Shown one piece after another: positions 9,813 to 19,410 of a DNA stretch of 64,000 nucleotides; within the stretch, counting starts at the first letter, position 1, and each line of letters starts with the position of its first letter. The notes beneath the pieces were generated by a model. It made no database searches. It saw nothing but the letters and a program-made list of their open reading frames with translations, and had not been told where the DNA came from. The stretch covers positions 33,616 through 97,615 of the forward strand of contig NZ_JHWH01000018.1 in the NCBI RefSeq assembly GCF_000622145.1, written 5' to 3'. The translations under genes were made by a program, and so were the position numbers. The stretch comes from Paracoccus yeei ATCC BAA-599 (lineage in GTDB: Bacteria > Pseudomonadota > Alphaproteobacteria > Rhodobacterales > Rhodobacteraceae).

Positions 9813-11224
9813 CCCGCGATCCTTTCCAGCACCCGGGCCGAGGGCGCCGGGATGCCCTGCATCGCCCGGGCCAGGGGCGCCAGCGCCGGATGGGCCAGGT
9901 CGCGCTGCAGCGCGTCCCAGACGCGCGGCATGAAGGCCAGGTAGCGGGTCTTGCCGTCGCGCTGCGCCAGACGGGTAAAGATGCCCAGGATGCGCAGGTT
10001 GCGCTGCGCCCCGAGCAGCGCATAGGCGGCGCGGAACCGGCCCTCGTCCTGCCCGGACGCGGCGATATAGCGGGCGATCTGCGCCTGTTCCAGCGCCGGG
10101 TCCACGTCGCGCCGCGCGTCCTGAAGCGCCGAGACCAGGTCATAGGCCGGATGCACCGCCACAGCGTCCTGGAAATCCAGCACGCCCAGGGGCGCCGCGC
10201 CCAGCCAGACCAGGTTCTCGGCATGGAAATCGCGCAGGCCCAGAACGGGGGGCACATCCTGGCACAGGTCGGCGTGCAGCGCCTCGACCAGCGGCGCGAT
10301 GTCCTGGCCAAGGCCGGGCGCGCCGGCGGCGGCGGGGTAGTATTCGGCAAACAGCCCCACCTGCCGGGCCAGTTCCGGCCCGTCCAGGCGCGGAACGTGG
10401 TCGGGCGGGGCATGGCCGTGCAGCGCGACCAGCAAGTCGGTCATCCGGTCATAGACCTCGGGCGCCAGTTCGGGCTGCGCCGCCAGCACGCGAGCCACCA
10501 GGTCGTCGCCCAGATCCTCAAGCAGCAGCAGCCCTTCGTGCTGGTCGGCGGCCAGGATCTCGGGCGCGTGAAAGCCGCGGTTGCGCAGCCATTGCGTCAT
10601 CGCGACATAGGCGTCGGTCGTCCCCGGCGCCGCATCCATCAGCACGGCGCTGCGGTCTGCGTCCAGCAGCCGGAAATAGCGCCGGGACGAGGCGTCGCCG
10701 GCCAGCGGCAGCAGCCGCGCATGGGCCCAGCCGGCGCGGTGGACCAGCCGGGCGATGCACGGCAGGCGCGCGACGAACCCCCAGCGCGATTCCGAGCCGG
10801 CCAGCGTGATGCACCGCAGGTCGGGGAACTCGGCATGGGGTTCCAGTCCGATGGTCAGCGGCTCGGGCAGGGCGCGGCCGTGATCGGGCCATTCGACCAG
10901 CACGATCGCCTCGCGCATGGCCTCGTCCAGGCCAAGTTCGGCCAGTTCGTCGGGATGGGTCAGGCGGTAAAGATCGGCGTGCCAGATCTCGGTCCCCATC
11001 GGGTCGGCATAGGTCTGGACCAGGGTGAATGTCGGGCTTGGCACATCCTCGGCCATCTCGCCCTGACGTGCCTGGATGAAGGCGCGGGCGAAATGCGTCT
11101 TGCCGGCGCCGACCGGCCCTTCCAGCGCCAGCACGTCGCCGGGTTTCAGGACCGCCGACATGACGCGGGCCAGGCAGGCGGTCAGGTCGGCATCGGCAGG
11201 ATCAAGCGTCGCAAGCAGGCTCAT
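9809..11224 (-). CDS. Fusion of TsaE (tRNA t6A ATPase) and AmgK-like amino sugar kinase
   Basis: Two domains in one 471-residue protein. Residues 1-155 are TsaE, the ATPase of the threonylcarbamoyl-adenosine (t6A37) tRNA modification complex: Walker A GPVGAGKT at 36-43, [11 protein letters not shown], and the HADLYRL and LVEWPDHG motifs. Residues about 165-471 are an aminoglycoside-phosphotransferase fold with the catalytic loop LRDFHAENL at 330-338 and a metal-binding LDFQDA soon after, matching AmgK, the anomeric MurNAc/GlcNAc kinase. The adjoining murU supports AmgK. This fusion is known in alphaproteobacteria; no frameshift at the junction. Confidence 0.88.
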   Translation of the reverse strand: MSLLATLDPADADLTACLARVMSAVLKPGDVLALEGPVGAGKTHFARAFIQARQGEMAEDVPSPTFTLVQTYADPMGTEIWHADLYRLTHPDELAELGLDEAMREAIVLVEWPDHGRALPEPLTIGLEPHAEFPDLRCITLAGSESRWGFVARLPCIARLVHRAGWAHARLLPLAGDASSRRYFRLLDADRSAVLMDAAPGTTDAYVAMTQWLRNRGFHAPEILAADQHEGLLLLEDLGDDLVARVLAAQPELAPEVYDRMTDLLVALHGHAPPDHVPRLDGPELARQVGLFAEYYPAAAGAPGLGQDIAPLVEALHADLCQDVPPVLGLRDFHAENLVWLGAAPLGVLDFQDAVAVHPAYDLVSALQDARRDVDPALEQAQIARYIAASGQDEGRFRAAYALLGAQRNLRILGIFTRLAQRDGKTRYLAFMPRVWDALQRDLAHPALAPLARAMQGIPAPSARVLERIAG

Positions 11225-11248
11225 GGCGTCAATCTAAGCGCGCGGGCC

Positions 11249-12061
11249 CTACAGTCCAAGCACATCCGCCATGTCATATTCGCCCGGCCCCTTGTCCTGC
11301 CCCCAAAGCGCGGCCCTGAGCGCGCCGCGGGCAAAGATCGCGCGGTCGGTCGCCAGGTGGCGCAGCACCACGCGTTCGCCCGCGGTCGCAAAGATCACGT
11401 CGTGTTCGCCCACGATATCGCCGCCCCGGATCGCCGAGAACCCGATGCTGCCCGGCTGGCGCGCGCCGGTGATGCCTTCGCGGGCCGGGGTGCGCAGGTC
11501 GTCCAGGCTGTGGCCACGGCCTTCGGCGGCGGCCTCCCCCAGCATCAGCGCGGTGCCCGAGGGGGCGTCCACCTTGCGGTTGTGATGCGCCTCGACCACC
11601 TCGATGTCCCAATCCTCGCCCAGGGCGGCGGCGACGCGGCGCGTCAGACCGACCAGCAGGTTGACCCCCAGGCTCATGTTGCCGGCGCGGATGATCGGGG
11701 CGTGGCGGGCGGCGGCCTTGAGCTTGCCCAGGTCGGCGGGCTCGAACCCCGTGGTGCCGATGACATGCACGGCGCGGGCCTGCGCGGTCAGTTCCGCGAA
11801 AGCCACCGAAGCCGCCGGAGAGGTGAAGTCGATCACCGCCTGCGCCCGGGCAATCGCCTCGACCGCGTCGTCGGTCACGGTGATCCCCAGCGCAGGCCCG
11901 CCCATCGCCTGCCCGAGGTCGCGGCCGACCCAGGGGTTGCCGGGCCGCTCGATGGCGCCGACCAGGCGGGCCTGGTCCGAGCCCAGCACCGTGCGCACCA
12001 GCATCTGGCCCATGCGCCCCGAGGCCCCCGTGATGACGATTCCCGGTTTGTCCATGCTCAT
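11249..12061 (-). CDS. dapB: 4-hydroxy-tetrahydrodipicolinate reductase
   Basis: NAD(P)H-dependent reductase of the diaminopimelate/lysine pathway, 270 residues. The dinucleotide-binding loop [10 protein letters not shown] is at residues 9-18 and the catalytic segment [18 protein letters not shown] lies mid-protein (split: [15 protein letters not shown]). The start is the ATG of MSMDKP; a second ATG two codons on is possible. It is divergent from rbfA with a 63-bp gap that must hold both promoters, and its stop lies 24 bp before the tsaE fusion gene, so readthrough is likely. Confidence 0.96.
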   Translation of the reverse strand: MSMDKPGIVITGASGRMGQMLVRTVLGSDQARLVGAIERPGNPWVGRDLGQAMGGPALGITVTDDAVEAIARAQAVIDFTSPAASVAFAELTAQARAVHVIGTTGFEPADLGKLKAAARHAPIIRAGNMSLGVNLLVGLTRRVAAALGEDWDIEVVEAHHNRKVDAPSGTALMLGEAAAEGRGHSLDDLRTPAREGITGARQPGSIGFSAIRGGDIVGEHDVIFATAGERVVLRHLATDRAIFARGALRAALWGQDKGPGEYDMADVLGL

Positions 12062-12124
12062 TCCCCCGTTTGGCCCCGTTCTATCCCGTTGCGGCGCGGG
12101 CCGCGACCCCCTACATCTGCGGCC

Positions 12125-12544
12125 ATGGCACAGAACCGCTTTCATTCCGGCAATGGACCCTCGCAGCGCCAGTTGCGCGTGGGGGAACTGATCCGCCGCA
12201 CGCTTTCGGACGTCCTGCTGCGCGGCGACGTGCACGACCCCGACCTGAACCGCCACTCGATCACGGTGGGCGAGGTGAAGACCTCGCCCGATCTCAAGGT
12301 CGCGACGGCCTATGTGCTGCCGCTGGGCGGTCAGGGGGCCGAGGATGCGCTGGCCGCGCTGCGCCGCAACGCGCCCGAATTGCGCCACCTGGTCGCCAAG
12401 GCGATGACGCTGAAATACGCGCCGCAGCTGCGCTTCGTGCTGGACGAGACCTTCGACCGCATGGACGACACCCGCCGGCTGTTCGCCGACGAACGCGTGC
12501 GCCGCGACCTGGACGCCCCGGACGACGGCACCGATGAGGATTGA
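12125..12544 (+). CDS. rbfA: Ribosome-binding factor A
   Basis: Assembly factor for the 30S subunit that binds near the 5' helix of 16S rRNA. 139 residues from the ATG at 12125. Family features: [36 protein letters not shown] and a KH-like fold ending in [15 protein letters not shown]. It overlaps the next gene by 11 bp and is followed at a distance by truB, the frequent rbfA-truB pairing, interrupted here by one extra gene. Confidence 0.96.
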   Translation: MAQNRFHSGNGPSQRQLRVGELIRRTLSDVLLRGDVHDPDLNRHSITVGEVKTSPDLKVATAYVLPLGGQGAEDALAALRRNAPELRHLVAKAMTLKYAPQLRFVLDETFDRMDDTRRLFADERVRRDLDAPDDGTDED

Positions 12545-13289
12545 TCTGAAGCGCCGGCTGGGTCTGGCCATCGGCGCGCTGATCGCGATGACCCTGCCCG
12601 CCGTGGCCGGGATCTGCGAAAAGCGCCAGTTCGACGGGCAGGGCTATGTCGTCTGCACGCTGGAGGCCGCGCAGGAGCCGGGTCTGGCGCTGTGGCTGAA
12701 CGGGCCGGACGGGCAGGTGCTGGGCGATTTCACCGCCGTGCGCCGCACGCTTGCCCCGGACGAGACGCTGGCCTTCGCGATGAACGCGGGCATGTATCAC
12801 GCGGATTATTCCCCGGTGGGACTTTACGTCAGCGAGGGCGAGCAGAGCCATGACCTTGTCACCGCGGGCGGGGCTGGCAATTTCGGGATGCTGCCGAACG
12901 GCGTCTTTTGCGCCGGCGGCGCGCGCGCCTTTCAGGTGATCGAAAGCCGCGCCTTTGCCAAGGCCCGGCCGCAATGCCGCATCGCCACCCAGTCCGGGCC
13001 GATGCTGGTCATCGACGGCGCGCTGCACCCGTGCTTCCTGGTGGATTCGGACAGCCGCTATGTCCGCAACGGGGTCGGCGTCTCGCCCGACGGGCAGACC
13101 GCCTGGTTCGCGATATCCGACCGGGCGGTGACGTTCCACGAATTCGGCCGGCTGTTCCGGGACGGGCTGGGCGCGCGAGATGCGCTGTATTTCGACGGCT
13201 CGATTTCCCGGCTGTATGCGCCCGCGCTGAACCGCGCCGATTTCGGGCGCCGGCTGGGGCCGATCATCGGCTATGTGGAACGGAACTAG
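12534..13289 (+). CDS. Exported phosphodiester glycosidase (NAGPA-like) family protein
   Basis: 251 residues with a cleavable signal peptide: basic MRIDLKRR, hydrophobic [18 protein letters not shown], then mature ICEKRQFDG. The body matches the NAGPA/phosphodiester glycosidase domain, with [22 protein letters not shown] and [19 protein letters not shown] blocks. Cysteines C28, C41 and others suggest periplasmic disulfides. It begins inside rbfA (11-bp overlap) and its TAG stop directly abuts the truB ATG, so it is translated as part of the rbfA-truB operon. The natural substrate is unknown; cell-wall or glycolipid phosphodiesters are possible. Confidence 0.8.
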   Translation: MRIDLKRRLGLAIGALIAMTLPAVAGICEKRQFDGQGYVVCTLEAAQEPGLALWLNGPDGQVLGDFTAVRRTLAPDETLAFAMNAGMYHADYSPVGLYVSEGEQSHDLVTAGGAGNFGMLPNGVFCAGGARAFQVIESRAFAKARPQCRIATQSGPMLVIDGALHPCFLVDSDSRYVRNGVGVSPDGQTAWFAISDRAVTFHEFGRLFRDGLGARDALYFDGSISRLYAPALNRADFGRRLGPIIGYVERN

Positions 13290-14186
13290 ATGGCACGCAA
13301 AAAAGGACGCGAGATCCACGGCTGGCTGATCGTGGACAAGCCTGCCGGCGTCGGCTCGACCGATGTGGTGGGCAAGGTCCGCTGGGCGCTGGACGCCAGG
13401 AAGGCCGGCCACGCCGGCACGCTCGACCCCGACGCGACCGGGGTGCTGGCCGTGGCCTTGGGCGAGGCCACCAAGACCGTGCCGCTGCTGACCGAGGCGC
13501 TGAAGGCCTATGACTTCACGGTGACCTGGGGGGCCGAGACGACGACCGACGACGCCTCGGGTGCGGTGCTGCGCAGCACGGACGCCCGCCCCGACGCCGA
13601 CGCGATCCGCGCCGCCCTGCCCCGCTTTACCGGCGAGATCATGCAGGTCCCCCCCGCCGTGTCCGCCGTCAAGGTCGACGGCGCCCGCGCCTATGACCTG
13701 GCGCGCGAGGGCGAGGTGGTGGAACTGGCTGCCCGTCCGCTGTGGGTGGAATCGCTGGACTTGCTTGGCACGACGCCCCACACGGCCGATCTGCGCATGG
13801 TCTGCGGCAAGGGCGGCTATGTCCGCAGCATCGCCCGCGACCTTGGCCGCGCACTTGGCTGCCTGGGCCATGTCGCGCAGTTGCGCCGCATCTGGTCGGG
13901 CCCGTTCGAGGCCGACCAGGGCATCGCCCTTGACCAGATCGACCGCGCCAACCAGGCCGAGATCGAGGCCGCGCTGCTGCCGCTGGAAGCGGCGCTGGCC
14001 GACCTGCCGCAGATGCAGGCCACCGAGCAGGGCGCGACCCGCATCCTGAACGGCAACCCGGGCCAGGTGCTGGGCCATGCCGATTACGGCACCGAGGTCT
14101 GGGTCAGCCGCCAGGGCCGGCCTCTGTGCATCGGCCGCTATCTGGGCGGCGAGGTGCAGCCCGTCCGCGTCTTCAACCTGGGCTGA
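13290..14186 (+). CDS. truB: tRNA pseudouridine-55 synthase
   Basis: Makes pseudouridine 55 in the T-loop of tRNAs. 298 residues. The catalytic aspartate lies in [14 protein letters not shown] (about residue 48); the [13 protein letters not shown] and [12 protein letters not shown] blocks are also family hallmarks. The start ATG immediately follows the stop of the glycosidase gene. It ends 14 bp inside the convergent GFA-family gene, an uncommon tail-to-tail overlap. Confidence 0.97.
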   Translation: MARKKGREIHGWLIVDKPAGVGSTDVVGKVRWALDARKAGHAGTLDPDATGVLAVALGEATKTVPLLTEALKAYDFTVTWGAETTTDDASGAVLRSTDARPDADAIRAALPRFTGEIMQVPPAVSAVKVDGARAYDLAREGEVVELAARPLWVESLDLLGTTPHTADLRMVCGKGGYVRSIARDLGRALGCLGHVAQLRRIWSGPFEADQGIALDQIDRANQAEIEAALLPLEAALADLPQMQATEQGATRILNGNPGQVLGHADYGTEVWVSRQGRPLCIGRYLGGEVQPVRVFNLG

Positions 14187-14604
14187 CCGGCTCGTAGCGC
14201 AGGATGCCCACCACGCCGTCGCTGCCGCCGTCGGCGCTATGGTGGATGCCGTCCGTCACCGGCACCTCGGCGAAGTCGAACGGGCTGACGCCGGCCAGGC
14301 AGGCGGCGTTCACCCCGTATTCCCGCGGGTTCGAGCGGCGGCGGTGGTGGGTATAGATGCCGCAGGTCTTGCAGAAGTGGTGCTGCGCGGTGCCGGTGTT
14401 GAACTGGTAAAGCGTCAGGTTCTCCGCGCCCTGCGTGATCTCGAGATCATCGAGCAGCGCGGTCAGCGCCACCGCGCCCCGCATCCGGCAGAACGAGCAG
14501 TTGCAGCGCCGGGCCGCGTTCAGCCCCTCGGCCAGCCGCACGCGAAAGCGGACCGCGCCGCAATGGCAGGCGCCCTCGCGCCATGCGTTGTCCGGGTTGG
14601 TCAT
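14173..14604 (-). CDS. GFA-family (DUF636) zinc protein
   Basis: 143 residues with the GFA zinc-binding pattern: CHCG near residue 14, CNCSFC about residue 34, and CKTC about residue 79. GFA proteins include glutathione-dependent formaldehyde-activating enzyme, but this small member lacks other Gfa-specific features and its substrate is unknown. Start chosen at the ATG overlapping the upstream gene's stop (ATGA at 14601-14604), indicating coupling to the metallo-hydrolase. Convergent with truB, overlapping it by 14 bp. Confidence 0.82.
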   Translation of the reverse strand: MTNPDNAWREGACHCGAVRFRVRLAEGLNAARRCNCSFCRMRGAVALTALLDDLEITQGAENLTLYQFNTGTAQHHFCKTCGIYTHHRRRSNPREYGVNAACLAGVSPFDFAEVPVTDGIHHSADGGSDGVVGILRYEPVSPG

Positions 14605-15551
14605 TCGGCGAACTGATAGCTGGCGGGGACGAAGCGATACGATCCCTCGCCGTTCGGCGCGATGAAGCCCAGGGCGGGGAACGGCATGTGATAGCCGATG
14701 AAGGGGATCCTTTCCTCGGCCAGCCGCGCCAGCACCTGTCTGCGGGTGGCGGCGCCCATCTCCTTGTCCACGTCGAAACGCACATGCCAGTAGGGGCGCT
14801 GCACCGAATAGACGTAATGGTTGAAGCTGTCGCCGGTCAGCAGCAGACGCTGGCCGCCGCTTTCCAGCAGATAGGTGGTGTGGCCCGGAGTATGGCCATG
14901 CGCGGATTCGGCCCGGACGCCCGGCAGCACCTCGTCGCCATCGTCGATCTGGCGGGCCTTGCCGATCAGCGGCTTGACCTTGGCGGTATAGGCGTCGCTT
15001 GGGTTGGCGGCCCAATAGTCGTTCTCCTCGCGCGGGACGACCAGTTCGGCATTGGGAAACACCGGCGCATCGCCCTCGATCAGCCCGCCGACATGGTCGC
15101 CGTGCATGTGGGTCAGGACGACATGGGTCACGTCGCCGGGCTGGACCCCGGCCTCGGCCAGCGAGGCGAGCGTGTTCGCGGCCTGCATCCCGGCGTCGAA
15201 CAAGACCACCGCATCGCCCGCGCGCAGCAGGGTCGGCGTATACGACCCGCCGGTGCGGTCGGCGGGGATGAAGTTCTGCGCGCTCAGCGCCTCGAACTCG
15301 GCAGGGTCGGCGTTCAGGCCGAAGGTCTTGATCGGGTCGGGACTGCTGCCCGTGCCGCCCAGAAGGGTGCTGACCTGGACATCCCCCAGCCGGATGGTGT
15401 GCGCACGGCCGGCGAAGGCGGGTTTTTCCGGGGCCGCGGGCGCGCTCTGGGGCGCGGTCTGGGCGGTGGCGGGCAGGGCCAGGGACATGGACATTGACAT
15501 GGGCAGGGCTCCTCCGATCAGCAGGGCGCCGCGGCGGGTGATGGTGGTCAT
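14601..15551 (-). CDS. Exported metallo-beta-lactamase-fold hydrolase
   Basis: MBL-fold protein of about 316 residues from the ATG of MTTITRRGALLIGG. The start region has a twin-arginine-like TRRGALL followed by a hydrophobic stretch and an Ala-rich LPATAQTA, suggesting Tat or Sec export to the periplasm. The zinc site HMHGDH is in the middle, with later AHGHTPGHT and LLTGDSFNH motifs. Similar proteins include quorum-quenching lactonases and N-acyl hydrolases; the substrate here cannot be decided. Translationally coupled to the GFA gene. Confidence 0.8.
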   Translation of the reverse strand: MTTITRRGALLIGGALPMSMSMSLALPATAQTAPQSAPAAPEKPAFAGRAHTIRLGDVQVSTLLGGTGSSPDPIKTFGLNADPAEFEALSAQNFIPADRTGGSYTPTLLRAGDAVVLFDAGMQAANTLASLAEAGVQPGDVTHVVLTHMHGDHVGGLIEGDAPVFPNAELVVPREENDYWAANPSDAYTAKVKPLIGKARQIDDGDEVLPGVRAESAHGHTPGHTTYLLESGGQRLLLTGDSFNHYVYSVQRPYWHVRFDVDKEMGAATRRQVLARLAEERIPFIGYHMPFPALGFIAPNGEGSYRFVPASYQFAE

Positions 15552-15611
15552 GGACTTTCCCCCTTGCATCAATGGCCGATCAACCGCCAAGGCGGCCCCC
15601 GGTTCCGGTGT

Positions 15612-16259
15612 CTAGAACGGCGCCGGCGCGGTAAAGCCCTGCATCACCCCGGTTTCGGGATGCTTGAAGCGCAGGCTTTCGGCGTGCAGCATCAGGCGCG
15701 GAAACGCGGCCGCCGCGCCGCTGGCATACAGCGGATCGCCCAGGATCGGATGGCCCAGTTCCGCCATGTGCACCCGCAACTGGTGGCTGCGCCCGGTCAG
15801 CGGCATCAGCCGCACCCGCGTTTCCGTGTCCGAGGCCTTGACCACGCGCCAGTCGGTCTGCGCCGGCCGCCCCTCGGCGTGATCGACCTTTTGCCGCGGC
15901 CGGTTCGGCCAGTCGACGATCAGCGGCAGGTCCACCCGGCCCGTCGCCGGCTGCAGGCGCCCCCACAGCCGCGCCACATAGGTCTTTTTCGTGCGCCGCT
16001 CCTCGAACTGCTTCGACAGGTGGCGCTGCGCATGGGGCGTCAGGCCAAAGACCATCACGCCCGAGGTGTCGAGGTCCAGCCGGTGCACCAGCAGCACGGT
16101 CGGGAACGCGCCGCGCAGCCGCTCGATCAGGCAATCGGCCCGGTCTTCGCCCCGGCCCGGCACCGACAGCAGCCCGGCGGGCTTGTCGACCACCAGCACC
16201 TCGTGGTCGGCGTGGATCACCCGGGGCTGTTCGTCGGTGGGGCGATAGGCAAAGCTCAT
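15612..16259 (-). CDS. rluA: RluA-type dual-specificity pseudouridine synthase
   Basis: 215 residues, close in length and motif order to E. coli RluA, which modifies 23S rRNA U746 and tRNA U32. The catalytic aspartate sits in HRLDLDTSG; VVDKPAGLLSVPGR, KKTYVARLWG, DWPNRPRQKV and TGRSHQLRVHMAELGHPILGD (split) follow the RluA pattern. It lacks an S4 domain, as RluA does. The start overlaps the end of the LysE-type exporter (ATGA). Confidence 0.9.
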   Translation of the reverse strand: MSFAYRPTDEQPRVIHADHEVLVVDKPAGLLSVPGRGEDRADCLIERLRGAFPTVLLVHRLDLDTSGVMVFGLTPHAQRHLSKQFEERRTKKTYVARLWGRLQPATGRVDLPLIVDWPNRPRQKVDHAEGRPAQTDWRVVKASDTETRVRLMPLTGRSHQLRVHMAELGHPILGDPLYASGAAAAFPRLMLHAESLRFKHPETGVMQGFTAPAPF

Positions 16260-16885
16260 TTCCAGACCAGCCGCAGCGCCAGCCCCGCAAACATCACCGA
16301 GGCGATGCGGTTCACGACCCGCATCCGCGCCGCCATCGCCTTGCCCGCCAGGCCCGCGACCATGCCATAGCCCATCGTGACCAGCGTGCCCGAGCAGGCG
16401 AACATCAGCCCCAGCGCCAGGATCTGCTGGCCGACTGGCCCGTATTCGGGCCGGGTGAACTGCGGCAGGAAGGCCAGCAGGAACAGCACCGGCTTGGGGT
16501 TCAGAAGGTTCGAAAGCGCCCCGCGCCGGATGATGGCCCAGGGGTTGCGGGCGGCCTGGGCACGGTCCTCGGGGGCGGCGGCGGCGTGCCAGCTTTTCCA
16601 GGCGAGCACCAGCAGATAGGCCGCGCCCATGTACTTGATCGCCACCAGCGCGCCCGGATGGGCCGCGACCAGGGCCCCCAGGCCCACCGCCGCCAGCACC
16701 ACATGGACCATGCTGCCGAAGCCCACGCCCAGGCCCGCCAGCGCGCCCGCGCGCGGCCCGTTCTGGATGCCGCAGGCGCTGGCAAAGAACACGTCCTGGC
16801 CGGGCGTCAGGTTCAGGACCAGCGCCCCCGCCATGAAGGCCAGCAATTGCTGGGCCGGAAATTGCGCCACAATGTCCAAGACCAT
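16256..16885 (-). CDS. LysE/RhtB-family amino acid exporter
   Basis: 209-residue polytopic inner membrane protein with about six hydrophobic helices. The LysE signature NLTPGQDVFFASACGIQNGPRAG (split: LTPGQDVFF, GPRAGALAGLGVGFGS) is near the N-terminus, and SNLLNPKPVLFLLAFLPQF in the middle is typical of the family. Such proteins export amino acids such as threonine, homoserine or lysine; the substrate is not deducible. Coupled to rluA by a 4-bp overlap, which probably reflects operon packing. Confidence 0.88.
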   Translation of the reverse strand: MVLDIVAQFPAQQLLAFMAGALVLNLTPGQDVFFASACGIQNGPRAGALAGLGVGFGSMVHVVLAAVGLGALVAAHPGALVAIKYMGAAYLLVLAWKSWHAAAAPEDRAQAARNPWAIIRRGALSNLLNPKPVLFLLAFLPQFTRPEYGPVGQQILALGLMFACSGTLVTMGYGMVAGLAGKAMAARMRVVNRIASVMFAGLALRLVWK

Positions 16886-16930
16886 CGCATGCTCCGTTTG
16901 CGGCGCGTATCGGTCAGAACGGCGACGCGG

Positions 16931-17329
16931 TCAACTCTCGCCCGGGTCCTGCGGCAGGCCGTCGGCGATGTCGTAATAATCGCCCTTGTCGGCGGTGAAG
17001 ATATGGCCCTGCAGGCGCAACCCGGTCGGGTTGTCGATGGCCCCCGCCGCCACGTCGATGATGCTGGACCCGTCGCGCTGCCAGAACAGGGACGAGCCGC
17101 AGTCAGGGCAGAACCCGCGGCTGGCGAAGTCCGAGGCGCGATACCATTTCGGCTCGCCCCGGATTTCCAGCCATTTCGGCAGGATCGCCGCCCAGTAATG
17201 CCCTGACCAGCGCCGGCACTGGCTGCAATGGCAGGCCTTCAGGTCGTTGCTGTCGTCGTATGTGCCGCGAAAGCCGATCTTGCCGCACAGGCAATGGCCG
17301 GTGAATTCAACCTCGTCCGAAACACTCAT
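16931..17329 (-). CDS. GFA-family (DUF636) zinc protein
   Basis: 132 residues with the zinc pattern CLCG, CHCSQC and CPDC at the expected spacing for the GFA fold. The start MSVSDEVEF overlaps the last 23 bp of the upstream msrC-like gene, implying coupled translation at the end of the sqd operon. Function is unknown; it is the second of three GFA-fold proteins in the window and is not specially like bona fide Gfa. Confidence 0.82.
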   Translation of the reverse strand: MSVSDEVEFTGHCLCGKIGFRGTYDDSNDLKACHCSQCRRWSGHYWAAILPKWLEIRGEPKWYRASDFASRGFCPDCGSSLFWQRDGSSIIDVAAGAIDNPTGLRLQGHIFTADKGDYYDIADGLPQDPGES

Positions 17330-17762
17330 CCAGGATCTCCTCCAGCCGCTTGGCATCCTTGGCCGTGAAAGCGTCGGGCTGGTTGCTGTCGATGTCAAGG
17401 ACGCCGATCAGCCGGTCCTGCGGGCCGATGACCGGGATCACCAGTTCCGACCGCGTGCTGCTGGCGCAGGCGATATGGCCGGGAAAGGCGTCAACATCGG
17501 GCACCAGCTGGGTCTGGCGCGTGCGCGCCGCGGCCCCGCAGACGCCGCGCGAAAACGGGATCACCAGGCAGCCGTGGCCGCCCTGATAGGGCCCGATCTT
17601 CAGCGTCTCGGGCGCGGTCACCCGATAAAATCCTGTCCAGTCAAAGCGTTCGTCGGCATGATGAATCTCGCAGGCGAGCGTCGCCATCAGCGCCACCTCG
17701 TCGGTTTCGCCATGGGTCAGGCTGCGGATGGTGGCGGCAAGCCGGTCGTAATCGACGGTCAT
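17307..17762 (-). CDS. msrC: GAF-domain free methionine-(R)-sulfoxide reductase
   Basis: 151-residue single GAF domain. The conserved cysteines are in GRGVCG and HIACASSTRSE, with a third family landmark in GVLDIDS, matching the fRMsr (MsrC/YebR) group that reduces free methionine-R-sulfoxide with thioredoxin. It overlaps sqdC upstream by 4 bp (ATGA) and the GFA gene downstream by 23 bp, so it is expressed with the sulfolipid genes. An ATG two codons upstream is an alternative start. Confidence 0.85.
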   Translation of the reverse strand: MTVDYDRLAATIRSLTHGETDEVALMATLACEIHHADERFDWTGFYRVTAPETLKIGPYQGGHGCLVIPFSRGVCGAAARTRQTQLVPDVDAFPGHIACASSTRSELVIPVIGPQDRLIGVLDIDSNQPDAFTAKDAKRLEEILDECFGRG

Positions 17763-18577
17763 GGGCATTCCTCGATGATGGCGGGCAGGTCGGCGTGCAG
17801 GCGCTCCCATCCCCTGGGGGTCCAGCCGAGCGCCGCCAGCCGGTCGCAGCGCGGCACCCGCAGAAGGCTCGCGTCCGAGCGGGCGGGCGGCTGCGCGGGC
17901 GCCCCGGTCAGGGCCGCGACACCGGCCAGCAGGTCGTGGTGATCCAGGATGATGTCGCTGACGTTGTAGGCCCCGGACATGGCCGGATCGGCCAGCACCC
18001 GCAGGACGGCATCGCCCAGATCGGCGCCGTGCACCTCGGTCGCGACGCGGGGCGGGGCCGGGTTTCCGTTCAGGAAGTCGCTGATAAGGCTGGCCCATTT
18101 CTGCGGCCGACCGGGACCGAAAACGCCGGTCGGGCGCAGGCTGGCGGTGCGGAAATGGGCGCCGGCCATGGAGGCCAGCGCGGCCTCGGCCCGGGCCTTG
18201 ACCTGGCCGTAAAGGTCCAGCGGCGCGGGGGGCAGGTCGTCGGGCAGTTCGGTTCCGGCGGGGTGGCCGTCGTGGACGGCGCGCGAGGACAGGAAGATCA
18301 CCCGAGAGACGCCCTGTTCGCGGGCGGCCTGGAAAAGATCCAGCGTTCCCGAGAGGTTGGCGGCGATGAAGCCGTCGGGGTCGTCCCCTTCGCCGCCGCG
18401 GTAGCGGCCGGGGACGTGCCGGAACGCAGCATGGATCAGGGCGTCTTTTCCTGAAAGGTCAACGGGTTGGCCTAGCCGCCAGCCGGGCAGCGGGTCAAGG
18501 TCGTGGCCCGCCTCGACGGCCGCGCGGGCGATCCAGCGGCCGACGAGGCCAGACGCTCCGGTCAGGGCGAGCTTCAT
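17759..18577 (-). CDS. sqdC: SqdC-like NAD(P)-dependent reductase of sulfolipid synthesis
   Basis: 272-residue extended short-chain dehydrogenase: Rossmann motif TGASGLVGRWIA at residues 6-17, and YGQVK (Tyr-xxx-Lys) as the catalytic pair. The order sqdB-sqdD-sqdC is that described for Rhodobacter sphaeroides, where SqdC is a reductase-like protein needed for efficient sulfoquinovosyl transfer. Overlaps sqdD and msrC by 4 bp each. The name rests mainly on context; by sequence alone it is an NAD-dependent epimerase/reductase. Confidence 0.78.
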   Translation of the reverse strand: MKLALTGASGLVGRWIARAAVEAGHDLDPLPGWRLGQPVDLSGKDALIHAAFRHVPGRYRGGEGDDPDGFIAANLSGTLDLFQAAREQGVSRVIFLSSRAVHDGHPAGTELPDDLPPAPLDLYGQVKARAEAALASMAGAHFRTASLRPTGVFGPGRPQKWASLISDFLNGNPAPPRVATEVHGADLGDAVLRVLADPAMSGAYNVSDIILDHHDLLAGVAALTGAPAQPPARSDASLLRVPRCDRLAALGWTPRGWERLHADLPAIIEECP

Positions 18578-19410
18578 GGGGTTTTCGGCCCCGGCAGGTC
18601 GCGCGGATCGGGCACCGGACCGTCGCCGGCATGCGCCTGCCAGAGGTCGATCAGGGGGCGCAGCGCCTCGGCCTTGGCGTGATTTTGCCAAGGTTTTTCA
18701 TACTGATAGTGCAGGACGCGGATGTCCTGCCAGCGCCAGAGGTCGGGCAAGTTCAGCCAGACATATTGCAGCATGTTGTCGAACACGGGCAGGCCGTGCC
18801 AGTCCGGGAAGAAATGCTCCAGGAACGTCTGGTCGGTGCGGCGCCAGAAACGGCCGGGCTGGTCGAGTTCGGACAGCATCCGCGCGAAGGTGTCCGGGTT
18901 CGGGCGCGCCGTGAATACGCCGGAGTTCAGCCGGTGAAAATCCGAAAGACTCTCGTAAACATTTGGCGCGGCTGAGAATTCCGGATAGTCGAACAGCCGG
19001 TCGATGTTTTGCAGCACGATGGCGTCGGCGTCGATGAAGACGACGCGGGCATAGTCCAGCTGCCAGAGCCGCAGCTTGACGAAGTTGTCGAGGGGGGTGT
19101 GGAACGGCGGTTTCTCGCCCTTGGTGAAGGGGGCGATGCCGTGCACCCGGTCCCGGGCGTGGAGCGCATTGAAATCGCTGGATGTGGGCAGCAGATCAGC
19201 GTGCACCGGGCGTACACCGAGCGTACACAGCCCGTCGATCAGATCCTGCGGCAGGTCGGTATACAGCAGCACCAGATCGGCCGTGGTGCCGGTGCGCCTG
19301 AGCGAGCGGAACAGCGCCGCCGCCCCGGTCGCATAATCGGCATTGGTCGCCAGCGTGACGAAGGCGCGGTCGGACCGCGCCTTGCCCTGGGGATGCAGAC
19401 CCGAAGTCAC
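18574..19410 (-). CDS. sqdD: SqdD, glycogenin-like (GT8) glycosyltransferase for sulfolipid
   Basis: 278-residue GT-A transferase. The metal-binding DxD is in FIDADAIVLQNIDRLF; N-terminal FVTLATNADYATGAAALFRSL and C-terminal VLHYQYEKPW fit the glycogenin/GT8 family. In R. sphaeroides SqdD transfers sulfoquinovose from UDP-sulfoquinovose to diacylglycerol. Translation is coupled to sqdB (ATGA overlap at 19407-19410) and to sqdC. Confidence 0.85.
   Translation of the reverse strand: MTSGLHPQGKARSDRAFVTLATNADYATGAAALFRSLRRTGTTADLVLLYTDLPQDLIDGLCTLGVRPVHADLLPTSSDFNALHARDRVHGIAPFTKGEKPPFHTPLDNFVKLRLWQLDYARVVFIDADAIVLQNIDRLFDYPEFSAAPNVYESLSDFHRLNSGVFTARPNPDTFARMLSELDQPGRFWRRTDQTFLEHFFPDWHGLPVFDNMLQYVWLNLPDLWRWQDIRVLHYQYEKPWQNHAKAEALRPLIDLWQAHAGDGPVPDPRDLPGPKTP

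Noticed and set aside
9890..12124. A long N-terminal extension in frame with rbfA
   Set aside because: It is antisense to dapB and the tsaE fusion gene; RbfA homology starts at ATG 12125.
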